A stretch of DNA of 64,000 nucleotides from Lithodes maja (lineage: Eukaryota; Arthropoda; Malacostraca; Decapoda; Lithodidae), in NCBI GenBank assembly GCA_037953745.1, contig JBAKBP010007113.1:39109-103108 (forward strand), in the 5' to 3' direction. Below the pieces are notes generated by a model, which did no database searches, had not been told where the DNA came from, and saw only the letters and a program-made list of their open reading frames with translations. The first letter of the stretch is position 1; each line of letters starts with the position of its first letter. Below, piece after piece: positions 29,838 to 41,649 of this stretch. The position numbers and the translations under genes were made by a program.

Positions 29838-31700
29838 GGAGTAGTGTAAGGTTGAGTCGTCTGCGTATGAAGGGATGGGAGTTGAGGTACAGTTGAGAAG
29901 GTCATTTATAAAAATTAGAAAGATAATAGGAGATAGGACAGAGTCCTGAGGAACACCGGAGTTTATAGGGTGAGGAAGTGAGCGATGGCCGTCCGCAAAA
30001 AGAAAACTTCAAAAACAAATATGAACCTAGCCTATTGTGCGATATTTGTCAAAATGAAAATGAAAATCAAATGCACCTGTTCAACTGCGAATCGAATCAT
30101 ACGAAGACCTATACAAAGATCTTAGAGGCAGGGACAACTAGAGGGAAATATTTGAACACAATGACTTAAAAAGGGTAGCAGAGACTATAAGAACAGTTCT
30201 AAAAAGGAGGGAGACTATCGTTAATTTGAGAAAAGAAATATATAAGTAATATGAAAATGTTTAACAAATACTAATAACAATAAGGAAACAGCCGTCGTTC
30301 ATAGAACGAACTCCTGGATGGGAGAGTGCGCCAAAAACAAACAAACAAACAATCAAACAACCGCAGCTATGGAACGGCCGGAGAGGAAATTAGAGACAAA
30401 GGCACAGATGGAGGGATAGAAACCGAAGGAGGGTAGTTTAGAAATTAAAGATTTGTGCCAGACTCTATCGAAGGCTTTCGATATGTCTAGTGCAATAGAA
30501 AAAGTCTCACCGAAGTCCCGAAAGGAGGATGACCAAGAGTTAGTAAGATATGAAAGAAGATCACCAGTAGAGCGACCCTTAAGGAAGCCATACTGGCGAT
30601 CTGAGAGCAGATTATGAGAAGAGAAATGCTTAAGAAATTTGGAAGCAAGAATAGTTTCAAAAACTTTAGAAATACAAGAGATGAGAGCAATTGGACGATA
30701 GTTGGAGGATTGAGAGCGGTCATCCTTCTTTGGGACAGGTTGACTGAGAGCAAACTTCCAGCATGAAGGGAAGACATTAGAGGATAGACAGAGACGAAAG
30801 AGTTTGCCTAGGCAGGGAGTCAGCACGGAAGCACAGTTTTTGAGTACAACAGGAGGAACACCGTCCGGACCATACGCCTTATTAGTATTAAGCCCAGAGA
30901 GGGTAGAAAGTACATCTTTAGAAGAGATTAGGATATTAGGCATAAGTAAGAGAGAGGAGGGTGGAGAGGGAGGTATAGCATCGGAATCATCCAAGGTGGA
31001 GTTTCTAGCAAACGTTTGAGCGAAGAGTTTAGCTTTGTCAGAGGAAGAAGTGATGGTTGTGCCATCAGAGTGGGAAAGGGGAGGGAGAGACGAGGAAGAT
31101 AAATTGTTGGAGAGGTTTTTGGCTAGATGCCAGAAAGCTTGGGAAGAGCTAGAGTTGGATAGTTCAGTGCATTTATTATTGATGAAAGAGTGCTTGACAA
31201 GTCGAAGAACAGATTTGGCTTGATTTCGGGTAGAAACATAGGAAGAATGAGAGTCTTGAGTTTTAAGGCGTCGCTACAGTTTGAATGCTTCCTCCTTATT
31301 GCGGACAGCAGTAGAACAGGCGTGAGTAAACCAAGATTTTTTAGCATTAGTCTGAGAGAAAGAGAATGGATGTATGCTTCCATGCTCGATAGGATTACCT
31401 CGGTAATGCGTTCAGCACTCTCCGAGGGTCCCCCGGCCGCGGAAGCAGAAATCATTCCATGGGAAATCAAAGAAGTACTGTCGGAGAGCCTCCCAGTCGG
31501 TAGCGCCAAAGTACCACAAGCGCCGCCGGCTAGGAGGATCGGGTGGCCTTACTGGAGAGATAAGCTTATGGTCGGAGGAGTCCAAAGGAGAGAAAAGATC
31601 GACAGTATAAGAAGAAGGGTTAGAAGTTAGAAACAAGTCAAGAATGTTGGGCCGATCTCCGAGGCGATCCGGGATACGGGTGGGTTGCTTTCGTCTAAGG
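29838..31700 (-). pseudogene. LINE family S, copy 1: endonuclease and reverse transcriptase, broken
   Basis: Minus-strand pieces in order: 31412-31768 (endonuclease end: QPTRIPDRLGDRPNILDLFL and SSDHKLIS), 31123-31509 (linker), 30353-30994 (RT: AYGPDGVPP, SNYRPIALI, DRQYGFLKGRSTGDLL, DISKAFDRVWH), then 29838-29998 with SYADDSTLHYS after an insertion. Frameshifts separate the pieces. The 3' end beyond the palm is missing, which is unusual for a LINE because truncation is normally at the 5' end; it implies later deletion or rearrangement. The same family occurs at 39.4-43.1, 45.0-45.5 and 46.6-49.7 kb. Confidence 0.75.
29996..30360 (+). mobile_element. Short 5'-truncated LINE 3' end nested in family S copy 1
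   Basis: This 365-bp plus-strand insertion splits the reverse transcriptase of the surrounding minus-strand LINE between its GRSIAAVV and DGHRSLP blocks. CCGC at both junctions may be the target duplication. It encodes a C-terminal zinc-knuckle-like CDICQNENENQMHLFNC, as seen at the end of several LINE ORF2 proteins, and ends in a CAAA-type tail (about 30331-30360). Confidence 0.6.
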
Positions 31701-31769
31701 GGGGTACGCCGTCCAAAGCCCAGGGTCTTCATCCCTCTCATATTGTAAACACTCAGATCAAAAAGCAAT

Positions 31770-32560
31770 ATGGTGGAGGTATAAATAATCTACTCTCGTC
31801 TAAAATACCCGCACTGACAACCCGCAGGATTCATAATCATATGAATAAATATTATGATTAGCAATTAAAAAAAAAAAAGCATTACAATTTCAAATGTAAA
31901 GGCTAATTGTAATATTTCACATGAATTAATAACACATTTCTTACAATAATATACATCTTGATTCTGTTGAGAATAAGGAAAACAGACAACCTGCAATCCC
32001 ATTGATGTCTGTACAACTCAAGCCACCCACGCTAGCCATTGAGCCTGCTCAGTTAGCCTATGACCCTAGGGTACCCACCGAAGTTATCCAGCTAGCCTGT
32101 GAACCTAGCTCCCGACATAACAGATATCCAAAGCAGGTGATTAGACCAAGCAAGTCACAGAAAGACAATTGAAAGGGGATTGGCCAAGGAAGATATCGGG
32201 GAAGGAAGCCCAGAACCTCTAGAAGAGAGTCCTGAGAATCATCAGTTCTTGTTCGGCCACCCCAACTAACAACCCTCTCTCGGGGCTGTTCGGCCAGGCA
32301 GCCTAGGGAACGTTTACTACTTTTCTTCTCTGCTTACCTGCACCCTTAGCAGTCCGCTCTCCCTGACTTCCCACCACCGAGGCCCCAGTCTCCCCTGACC
32401 CCTGACCACAAGTCTGATGAATCCACCTCCCAGATAGTGCCAACCTCTGTTAATACTACCGACTCCAACCTTTTTGAAGAGTTACGAGATCCAAGGTGGC
32501 TGATCGACTCATACCCAGACTCCTACTTGGTGCAATTAGAAGAAGAGTGGATAGCCAACC
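31770..32560. other. No gene recognised
   Basis: Mostly unique-looking sequence with a short A tract near 31868. From about 32560 the sequence (AAGATGGCGACTGTTGTAAAC) resembles the 5' UTR of a LINE and leads into the ORF1 described next. Confidence 0.35.
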
Positions 32561-32870
32561 TAGGTCCAAGATGGCGACTGTTGTAAACAACCCGAATTTA
32601 CCTCCAGTGTTCTAGCAAGATATACAGTGATCTAAGTGCCTTATAAACACCAGACTTCACCAATGGACAACAGAAGGTACAGAGAATGAATAATTTGATG
32701 TCAAAGTGAAATATTGAACTTTCTTATCCAGTAATCTTAAGGTGAAAATTTACATCAAACTCTACCAACCCCCTTGACAAAAACAAATCCAACTCGCGCA
32801 TGCGCAGAAGAATCAGTGACGTCATCAATTATAGACTATCTATTCACTCTCATTATCGCTCACCACCACT

Positions 32871-33951
32871 ATGGAACGGGAAGAGAGACTGACGCTATTG
32901 GACACGCAGCGAACGTACTTTAATGACACCACGGACCGAGTACAACGCCAGTTCACCGCTTCAGTGAAGGATACGGAGAAGAAAATATGTGATGTAATAG
33001 CCAGTCTGGAATACACCCAAGCCAGGCTGGATGAAACAACAGCTAAACTAACTACTACAATCAAAGACAAACACTAAGCTAATAACATAATCAAGCACTT
33101 GATGGATGAAAATCAAGTTTTGAGGGAACAACTAGATGACTGCAAGAATCGGATAGACTACATCGATGATCAGAGTAGGAGGAACAACCCACGCTTCTCA
33201 GGCATTCCTGAAAGTGATGGGGAAAATTGGGAACAATCTCAACTGAAAGTGACCAAGTTAATAACTGAAAATCTAGACATACAGGACATTGCCTTTGAAC
33301 GAGTACACCGTGTCGGTCAGCCAACACCTAAAGGACCTCGAGACATTGTAGCAAAATTCAAGAGTTATCCTGATTGTGACGCCGTGTACCGAAATCGCAG
33401 GAAGCTGAAGGGGACAGGGATCTTTGTAAACGAGGACTTTTGTGTATCTACCATCGAAATACGTCGAAACCATCTCCCAGCCATGTTTGAAGCCAGAAAC
33501 AATGGAAAAATATAATTTCTGAATTACCGGACTCTGGTCGTGAAGGAGCCCCACGGTGTGGGTGAGGGAGCCAGGCGTCGTCAACGCTTCACCCATACAC
33601 AGTCTACCGCCCGCCACCACCACCACCACCACCCCTCCACCATCTCCACCCCACCCCGGACAACCATCCCACCCCACACCACTACCTCGCCCCACACCGC
33701 CACCCCACCCCACCCCCACCCCCACCCCCCGAGTCTCTACTGCTGCACTAACACCACGACGTGGGGAGTTTGCCTTCCCACCCACCCTCCATCAGCGACC
33801 AGAGGGTGGTGACCTACCCGTGGGCCTAGTGCAGGGTGGCCCTCCTAACTCGGTCCCTCATGGTAGGCCCAGTATCGCAGGGGGTCAGGTGCCGCCCTTG
33901 GACAAACAACAGCGCACAAGAAATCGACCAGACAGATACACAACTAGGTAG
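32871..33951 (+). pseudogene. LINE ORF1: coiled coil, RRM-like core, Pro/His-rich tail
   Basis: The ATG at 32871 opens a helical, charged N-terminus (RVQRQFTASVKDTEKKICDV), stopped at 33075. The same protein continues at 33099 with a coiled-coil segment, then RRNNPRFSGIPE, ENWEQSQLKV and FERVHRVGQ, the pattern of the RRM-like core of L1/CR1-type ORF1 proteins that bind the element RNA. After a stop at 33513 a shifted frame (33556-33951) is rich in proline and histidine and ends RNRPDRYTTR. At least two lesions, so not functional as it stands. Confidence 0.65.
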
Positions 33952-34005
33952 ATTCAACATTGAGACTATATTACGTTTTGATAAATATAGTACTATTTTC
34001 CATTC

Positions 34006-36769
34006 ATGCCTTATAATGATGTATTTCCCTTTCATAATCTCAATGACCATCAATTCCTAATGATAAATAATGATCCTTTAGAAAATAATGATATAATACC
34101 CTTTGATATTCTGGACAATCTTACATTCAATCATGTAAATATAAATGAAGATAGGCATGACAATGAAATAGACCCTGATAATTATTTGGTAAATTCGCTG
34201 AACTATAAATTCCCTTCATGTAATTATCTCTTTCCTAATACTCCTCAAGCTCAGCTCCCAGCTCAAAATAGCTTTAACATAATGTGTTATAATATAAATA
34301 GTGTATAACTACATTTTGAGGAATTTTCTGAGAACTGAATTGATATTGGTTCAGGAGTAATTTATCGAGAGGCCTTCCCTTGTGGTTAAGGCCCCATTAA
34401 TTGCTCTTTCCATTCACATATGCATAGCCTACGTGAGTTTCAGTTGGGATGTGTGTACATGCTTAGATTGATATGCAGGATTCGAAGTTGCATAATAAAT
34501 CGTAGGCAGTGTCCACCATTCTTTAACTGCCTTTGTGGTGCAATGTATAAGGTGTTGATATTCGGTGTGAGCGTCCTGGGTTCGAATCCACGGACTGCCA
34601 CATGTGTTTGTAATATTTCATTAATCGATTTTAGGAGTAGAGTTGGTTGTTGGATAGAACATAATAATTGATATTGGTTCAGGAGTAATTTATCGAGAGG
34701 CCTTCCCTAGTGGTTAAGGCCCCATTAATTGCTCTTTCCATTCACATATGCATAGCCTACGTGAGTTGCAGTTGGGATGTGTGTACATGCTTAGATTGAT
34801 ATGCAGGATTCGAAGTTGCATAATAAATCGTCCACCATTCTTTAACTGCCTTCGTGGTGCAATGTATAAGGTGTTGATATTCGGTGTGAGCGTCCTGGGT
34901 TCGAATCCACGGACTGCCACATGTGTTTGTAATATTTCATTAATCGATTTTAGGAGTAGAGTTGGTTGTTGGATAGAACATAATAACTGTCTGAGTCCTC
35001 TTGTATACAATTTTAATGTTATCGGTGTATGTGAAACCAAATTAACCAACGAAATTGAGCAATTGTACACAATTCCTAATTATGAAAAGATTACTAACAA
35101 CTATACACGCAACAGTGGTGGAGTGGCGATGTTTATAAAAACAGGATATAAATATACCATAAGAAACGATTTAACTTTTCAGTACGATAGCATTGAAACT
35201 GTGTTCATTGAAATTCATAATAAGGATTCAAAAAATACTGTTGTTGGTATTATATACAGAAGGCCCCATACTGATTTTGGTAGTTTTTTAGATAAATATA
35301 ACACTATTCTTTCAAAGGTGAGTGAAGAGGATAAACTGTGTTATATTGCAGGTGATTATAACCTTGACTTATTGAAGAGCGCAAATGATAATTGTGTAGA
35401 CAATTTCATTTCCCTATCTCATTCAAATTTGTTTTTTTAATTCAATTATTAAACCTACAAGAGTGACGTCAACAACGGCTACTATTATAGACCAACTATG
35501 GTCAAACAATTTCAGCCAGCACATAATGAGTGGCATAGTTTATTCTAGAATAACAGATCACTTTCCAGTATTTGCATGTTTCCATACTAGTACAAAATCA
35601 TCACTAGAGCAAGCTGAAAAAGAAGAACAAGATATTACCTATAGAAACTACAGTACTGATAACATTAACCAATTTAAAGAAGCAATAGAAGAGGTTTCAT
35701 GGGAAATAGTTTATAGTTCAAATAACCCCATGTAATATATAGTAATCTTATGACAATATTTACAGCTTTATTTAACAAACATTTTCCTATTATTACAACA
35801 CGAATTAAGGTAAATCACCTTATATAACACCGGAAATACAAGAGATGATCAAAGAAGAAAAAAAATTAGCGAAAAAATATGCCATAAAACCTATCACGTT
35901 TGGAGAGAGATACCGTAGGCCGTAGTTACGACCTCTATACGAACAGCCAAAGGAAACTACCATAAACAAAAGTTGGAAGAAGCTGCTGGTGACGGTAAAA
36001 AGGCTTGGAATATAATTAACTCAGTTCTAGGAAGACAAAAATACAGCAAATTAAGTGATACATTTATTCATAACAACAATGAAATTAAAGAACCAGATGT
36101 AATAGCACACCAGTTTAATTCATACTTTGTCAAAGTCGGGAAAAATCTAGCTGAAAACATCAGAGAGTCAAATGTTTCCTTTAATTCATACTTAACTAAT
36201 CCACAAGCATCAACATTCTTAATGCCTCCAGTTACTACAGAAGAATTACTAAATACAGTTAGCCAACTGCGGGATTCCTCTCCAGGCTGTGATGGGATAC
36301 CTATGAAAATATTGCGAATCGTGATGCCTTCTATGTCACAAGTTGTTTTATACCTCTGTAATATGTCCTTTTTCACGGGTATTTTCCCCGATCATCTTAA
36401 AATTGCGAAGGTGTTACCAGTATATAAATCTGGGGATAAGACGCTATTTAATAGTCACCGGCCCATATCAGTTTTACCTGTTATGAGCCAAATATTAGAG
36501 AAACTAATGTATAATAGACTAAATTAATTTTGTTTATCGAACCGTATAATTTCTGATGCCCAGTATGGATTTAGGTGTGGAAAATCAACGGAAACTGCGC
36601 TAATAACATTTAGTAATGACGTACTTGCAGCCTTTGATGATAGACTGTTTACAATTAGTGTATTTTTAGATCTGTTAAAAGCCTTTGACACAGTTGACCA
36701 CCACATTCTATTAGAGAAACTCAAACATTATGGTATAAGAAATACTACATTCAGGTGGTTTGAATCTTA
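34006..36769 (+). pseudogene. LINE family R ORF2, endonuclease and RT N-terminal half
   Basis: The frame at 34006-34308 ends FNIMCYNINSV, the first strand of an APE endonuclease, with a stop just after. After the SINE insertion, from about 34990, it resumes VIGVCETKL (catalytic Glu region), GGVAMFIK, IIYRRPH and AGDYNLDLL. A frameshift near 35440 precedes DHFPVFA at about 35550 (the D-H motif). RT begins at 35973: SPGCDGIPMKIL, DKTLFNSHRPISVLPV, a stop at 36525, then DAQYGFRCGKSTE, VFLDLLKAFDTVDH and WFESYL up to the MITE. There are multiple stops and shifts. Confidence 0.75.
34338..34984 (+). mobile_element. Tandem pair of tRNA-derived SINEs (period 328 bp)
   Basis: Two direct copies, 34338-34665 and 34666-34984, differ mainly by a ~9-bp deletion in the second (after ATAAATCG). 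Each contains an A-box-like TGGTGCAATGTATAAGG and a perfect B-box GGTTCGAATCC (34579-34589 and 34898-34908), the internal RNA polymerase III promoter of tRNA-type genes. AACTG flanks the pair (34333-34337 and 34985-34989), so it entered as a dimer or duplicated after insertion. A diverged relative is at about 39745-39865. Confidence 0.75.
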
Positions 36770-36775
36770 CCTTAA

Positions 36776-37255
36776 CACCTTACGAGCGGCCTATGCGGTT
36801 TATTTATATGTACCGCCCAGCGGGGTGTTTTTAGCCAAAATAGGGCTGTTTACGTGATCATTTTCATGCCTAAATAAGACCCAGAACGTAAAACAAGTAA
36901 CTATCCCTGAAAGGGCATAAACAGAGCTTTCGAATGACACCATAACGATCCTTTTATGATGGCTAGTTTTCTTGCAATAACCGTGCAACGCGAGTGCAAA
37001 AAGCATGTAATTAGGCAATTTCCCCATATAATTCCGTATATAGCGAGTGAGAGAGGGAGGGAGGAGGTGGGATTCGTGTCAGTATGTTCGCCGCGGTGGT
37101 CGGGAGCAGTCATACGCTCGCTACTCTCCTGCCACCACTTGTCTCTCTCTCTCAGCAACATTACGTGCTGAAATTGCCACACGATATATGTCGAGCACCG
37201 CCACATAGTCCAGCTTTATTTAACTCGACTTATGTTGCGCGCCGACATTTATGGG
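36776..37255 (+). mobile_element. 480-bp MITE with TTAA target duplication, copy 1
   Basis: TTAA at 36772-36775 and 37256-37259. The element begins CACCTTACGAGCGGC and ends CGACATTTATGGG; the inverted tips agree loosely (CACCTTA against CCCATAA). The edges are confirmed by the host: removing the element and one TTAA joins the two halves of a LINE reverse transcriptase in the same codon phase. The TTAA duplication points to piggyBac-type mobilisation. No transposase frame. Confidence 0.85.
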
Positions 37256-37259
37256 TTAA

Positions 37260-38231
37260 GGACCGTAAACAATATGTAGAATATAATAATATTAAATTTA
37301 GTGAACAATCTTTAGCCTTTGGAGTTCCACAGGGGTCCATACTGGGCCCATTATTGTTTATTATATATGTGAATGATTTAATTAACACAAATGTACTATT
37401 TAAAACAATTATGTTTGCAGACGATACAACACTTTATGCCAGTCACAGCAATTTAAATACTCTAGTGCAATCAGTGAATAATGAACTAAATAATGTCTAT
37501 TGTTGGATGACCGCAAATAAGCTAACCTTAAATATCGACAAAACAAAATATATTGTTCATCACAGAAAAAAGAATGTTCCTCCAAATGTAGATTCCATTA
37601 AAATAGGAAATTCAATGTTAATAGAAGAGCAAAATAAAAAAATGTCTTGGTGTTGTAGTGGATAGGCAATTGACTTGGCAGTCACATATACAAACATTAA
37701 CAAACAAGATAAATAAACAATGTGGTATATTATATCTAACTCGTAACTGCTTTCCTTCGGAAGTACTTAAACAACTTTACTACTCCTTGGTGTACCCTTA
37801 CTGTTCATACTGTCACACAGTTTGGGCAACCGCAGGTAAAACTAAGATAGAGAGAGTCTAACTAGCACAAAAGAAAATTATTAGGACAATCACTTTCAAA
37901 AGAAAATATGATCACACAAATTAATTATTTAAATCTCTAAGGCTTTTAAAATGGGAAGACATAAACATATATTGCACTGCTATCTTTGTTTATAAAGCCA
38001 TTAATAATTACAATCCCATAAATATATTTAATTTTCGTTTAAATGAAAGATATACCTTAAGAAACACAAGAGATTTAGAAATTCCATTATTGGCATCAAA
38101 TGAATCTCAAAAATCGATTCATTATCATGGTGTAAAGGTCTGGAATGCACTGCCTCGGCATATTCTGGATAAACCCTCCCTGTCTAGTTTTAAGATGTCC
38201 CTCAAATCATTTTTATTGAGTAAATATTAAA
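37260..38231 (+). pseudogene. LINE family R ORF2, RT palm, thumb and C-terminus
   Basis: Continues directly from the MITE: DRKQYVEYNN, FGVPQGSILGPLLFIIYVNDL and FADDTTLYAS with the FADD catalytic pair near 37420. ANKLTLNIDKTKYIV follows, then a frameshift near 37650 (second frame 37658-37861) and stops near 37860 and 37922. The last recognisable block is VKVWNALP...SLSSFKMSLKSFLL, ending about 38231. Confidence 0.8.
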
Positions 38232-38476
38232 ATATCCGTTAAATTGTAAGTTACTTTTGTGCTGAGTATGTTTATGTGGTGTAAGTTTATGGGTGCGAAT
38301 TGAAAGAGTATATATTATATGTATGTAAAAATTTAAATTAATTCGGGTTAAATCAAGGTGCCTTAAAGAGAGTTTTCTCTCATAAGGCTTAGCCAGTTGA
38401 CTTCCATGTATTTAAATTCTGAACTTATTGTATATCTGAAGGCTAAATAAATATATTTGAATTGAATTGAATTGAA

Positions 38477-38706
38477 AATGAATACCCTACGAGAGTGGCA
38501 AGAGGAGAACGAGGCCCACACCCTGAGAGGAGAATACCCTAGGACATAAGGAGATTCCGTCCATGGTAAGCCACCATGGTAAGTAGAAGTTGACACGAGT
38601 ACGTCGAGCCTTCTAAAAGAGAGGACACAGTCCGAGGCAAGCATACATACCCCAAGAAGACTATGGTACCCCCGAGCTCTGCAACTGTGATAAACCGAAA
38701 TCGGCC
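38477..38706. other. No feature recognised
   Basis: Unique-looking sequence between the LINE tail and the next TTAA MITE. The unannotated stretch 39195-39440 is similar; no motif is supported in either. Confidence 0.4.
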
Positions 38707-38710
38707 TTAA

Positions 38711-39190
38711 CCCTTAAATGTCGGGGCGCAACATAAGTCGAGTTAAATAAAGCTGGACTATGTGGCGGTGCTCGACATATATCGTGTGGCAATTTCAGCA
38801 CGTAATGTGGCTGAGAGAGAGAGACAAGTGGTGGCAGGAGAGTAGCGAGCGTATGACTGCTCCAGACCACCGCGGCGAACCTACTGACACGAATCCCACC
38901 TCCTCCCTCCCTCTCTCACTCGCTATATACGGAATTGTATGGGGAAAGTGCCTAATTACATGCTTTTTGCACTCGCGTTGCACGGTTATTGCAAGAAAAC
39001 TAGCCATCATAAAAGGATCGTTATGGTGTCATTCGAAAGCTCTGTTTATGCCCTTTCAGGGATAGATACTTGTTTTACGTTCTGGGTCTTATTTAGGCAT
39101 GAAAATGATCACGTAAACAGCCCTATTTTGGCTAAAAACACCCCGCTGGGCGGTACATATAAATAAACCGCATAGGCCGCTCGTAAGGTG
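38711..39190 (-). mobile_element. 480-bp TTAA MITE, copy 2 (inverted)
   Basis: Same length as copy 1 and nearly identical in reverse complement, flanked by TTAA at 38707-38710 and 39191-39194. It lies about 1.45 kb from copy 1 in opposite orientation, so the pair could form a large inverted repeat. Short frames shared by both copies are not coding evidence. Confidence 0.85.
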
Positions 39191-39744
39191 TTAAGTGTGG
39201 CTGTCCCACGAGCATATGACGCCTCATTGAGACACTTTCCAACAGAAGCAACGAAGCCCCTTCCTGGACAAACAAAAAGACGACCCCAGGACCCCTAAGA
39301 TTGCATCAGTTCATCCCCACGTGAGTACCAAACTGTTTTGTTTTCCACTACGTAAATGAAGGTGAAAAAAAGGCAATGCTGCCTGTAATAAGTGTTTCCC
39401 CCAAAGATGAAAGAGTGACAGAGCCAAATTTAAGTTATTTTAGAATTAAAATGTCTGGACACACGGAGTTTGAAGCAATTTTGACATAGGATGAGGAAAA
39501 GACAGATAGAGGGAGAGAGTTCCAAAGTGTGCTTGTTGAGTAGAAGAAACACTGGCAAAATTGGCTCAATCTTGGGTTAGAGAGTTGGACAGTATAAGGG
39601 TGGGATTCTAAGTAAGGGTGAGAGGCAGGTACCCCTCACTCAAGGGAGAAGGATTACACTGAGAAAGCTCTGAAGAACACTGCTTATTGTAATAGCGGTA
39701 TAAGAGTGAGAGAGATACAACATTTCAGTGTGTAGAGATAGCAT

Positions 39745-39866
39745 AAATGCGCGGAATCTCGGTGTGAGTATCCTAGGTTCGCGTCCTTGGAGTGCCACAT
39801 GTATTTGTTGATTTCATTGATTGAGTTTAGAAGTAAAGTTGGTTGGTGAAAAAATATTAATTATTA
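39745..39866 (+). mobile_element. Diverged SINE remnant related to the 34.3-kb pair
   Basis: CTCGGTGTGAGTATCCTAGG-TTCGCGTCC...AGTGCCACATGTATTTGTTG, then TTGATTGAGTTTAG and AAAGTTGGTTGGTG, matches the 3' half of the SINE at 34560-34665 with many differences. The A-box half is missing. Confidence 0.55.
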
Positions 39867-40673
39867 AGAGGAGGTTAGTTGATGAGACAAAATGCTTTTG
39901 ACTCTACCTTTTCGAGAAGTGCTGTATGGATTAAGCCTTCCTACACATGTGAACAAAACTTACCCATGGCCACACTGTGCCCCTATACAGAGCAAGAAGC
40001 TGTGCGGGGATGAAGAACCCACCGAGATGGTTAAGCACACCTAACTTCTCTTAAGCTGTTTTAGCAAGAGTGGTAATATGATCTTTCAAAGAAAGGCCCG
40101 AAGCAAAAGAAACACCAAGAATACTGAGAGAAGATGAAGGGTTGATTTGTGTATTGTTGAAGTATATGGGATAGACGAGTGGATATCCTTGACGGGTAGA
40201 TAAGTGGAGAAATTGGGTTTTGGAAGCATTGAAAGTAACAAGAATTCTCTGCGCCAATCGGAAATAGTAGATTGTTCAGAAGATAGGCGTGCTATGTCCT
40301 CATCACGTGAGTTTTAGAGTGATTGCATGCTGGGTCATTGTGGAAAACTAGTTGAATAGTGTAAGGTAGAGTCATGAGCATATGAGTGGATAGGACTGTA
40401 GGTATAGTTGAGAAGATCATTAATGAATTAGAAAGAGAACTGGAGACAGGAAAGAACCCTATGGAACGGCCAGGAAAAAAAAATCAAACAAAGGCACAAA
40501 GAGAGGGATAGAAACTGAAGAAGTGTAGTTTGGAGATTAGAGATTTGTGCCAAACTCTATCGAAGGCTTTCGATATTTCTAGCGCAATTGAAAAGGTCTC
40601 ACCGAAGTCCCAAAAGGAGGATAGCCAAGAGTTAGTATGATAAAAAGAAGATCACCAGTAGAGTGGTCATTAA

Positions 40674-41151
40674 CACCTTAAGAGCGGGTGGAGGAGTATA
40701 TTTGATGTGCCGCCCAGCGGGGGGTTTTACCGTAAACGAGCTTGTTTCCGTGCTCGTTTTTATGCATAAACAAGAGCCAGAGCGTAATACAAGTATGCAT
40801 CCCTGAAAGGGCGTTAATTCAGCTTTCCAATGACACCAGAACCATCCTTCTACGATGTCTGGTTATCTTGCAACGATCGTGCAACCGAAGGGCAAAATCG
40901 GTAAAATACGGTAATTTTCTTACATTATTACGTGTGAAACGAGTGAGAGAGGGTGGAGTACAAAGGAGTACAGCTCAGTAGCTCCACGGCCACCGTGGTG
41001 AGCGGTCATGAGGTAACCTACGCTCCTCCCACTGCTCCGCTCTCTCTCAGAGCACATTACGTGCTCAAAATTGCACTCGACAATAGCCGGGACCCGCCAC
41101 ATAGGCCACATTTATTTAACTCGACAATAGCCGGGTGCCGCCAGTTAAGGG
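40674..41151 (+). mobile_element. 478-bp TTAA MITE, copy 3 (diverged)
   Basis: TTAA at 40670-40673 and 41152-41155. Starts CACCTTAAGAGCGGG and ends CCAGTTAAGGG; the interior shares CGCCCAGCGGGG, CCCTGAAAGGGCGTT and ATTACGTGCT blocks with copies 1 and 2. It splits the family S RT precisely within the QYGFL block; removing the element and one TTAA restores codon phase there. More diverged and so presumably older than the other two. Confidence 0.8.
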
Positions 41152-41471
41152 TTAAGGAAACCATACTGACGATCTGAAAGTAGATTATGGGAAGACAAAT
41201 GCTTAAATTTTGTTTAATTCAGAATAATTTCAAATTCTATAGAGATGCAAGAAATGAGAGCAATTGGATGATAGTTAGAGGGTTGAGACTGGTCACCCTT
41301 CTTTGGGATAGATTGAATGAGAGCAAACTGCCAGCACCATGAAAAGACGTTAGAGGAAATACAAAGACGAAAGAGTTTGCCTAGGCAGAGAGTAATCACG
41401 GAAGAACAGTTTTTGAGTACAAGGGAGGCACACCATTCGGTCTGTGCGCCTTCCTATAGGTAGTGCCAGCT

Positions 41472-41649
41472 AACTTGAAAATAATCTTGACCCCTTAACT
41501 TATAACTCGAAATGAATGAAAGCAATCGGGCTGTCGTTTCTATCATTTGGGAAGACTTCACCAGGAAACAGGTGTGGATATTTACAGCCAGTTTGATCTA
41601 GGCCCTTTTGAGTTACAGAGAGGTCAGGGATCAAGATTATTGTCAAGTT
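41472..41649. mobile_element. 178-bp TIR MITE inside LINE family S
   Basis: The ends are AACTTGAAAATAATCTTGAC (left) and the complement of ATCAAGATTATTGTCAAGTT (right), about 20 bp inverted with two mismatches. Sequence on both sides belongs to the LINE (…GCGCCT and TTTAGCCCAGAGAGGGC). ATAGTATTTAGCT is doubled at the right edge. The target duplication is not clear. Confidence 0.6.

Larger units (their letters stand above)
32565..38476 (+). mobile_element. LINE family R, near full length but decayed and twice interrupted
   Basis: ORF1 (32871 to about 33951) is followed by ORF2 (about 34006-38231) and a 3' UTR ending in TTGAATTGAATTGAATTGAA (38456-38476), a pentamer tail. ORF2 is interrupted by a tandem SINE pair at 34338-34984 and by a TTAA-flanked MITE at 36776-37255. 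Clade by inspection: CR1/Rex1-like. The exact 5' end is not fixed. Confidence 0.7.

Noticed and set aside
33600..33730. Histidine/proline-rich stretch as a separate metal-binding protein
   Set aside because: It is the low-complexity tail region of the LINE ORF1, in shifted frames, with no independent start or neighbours.
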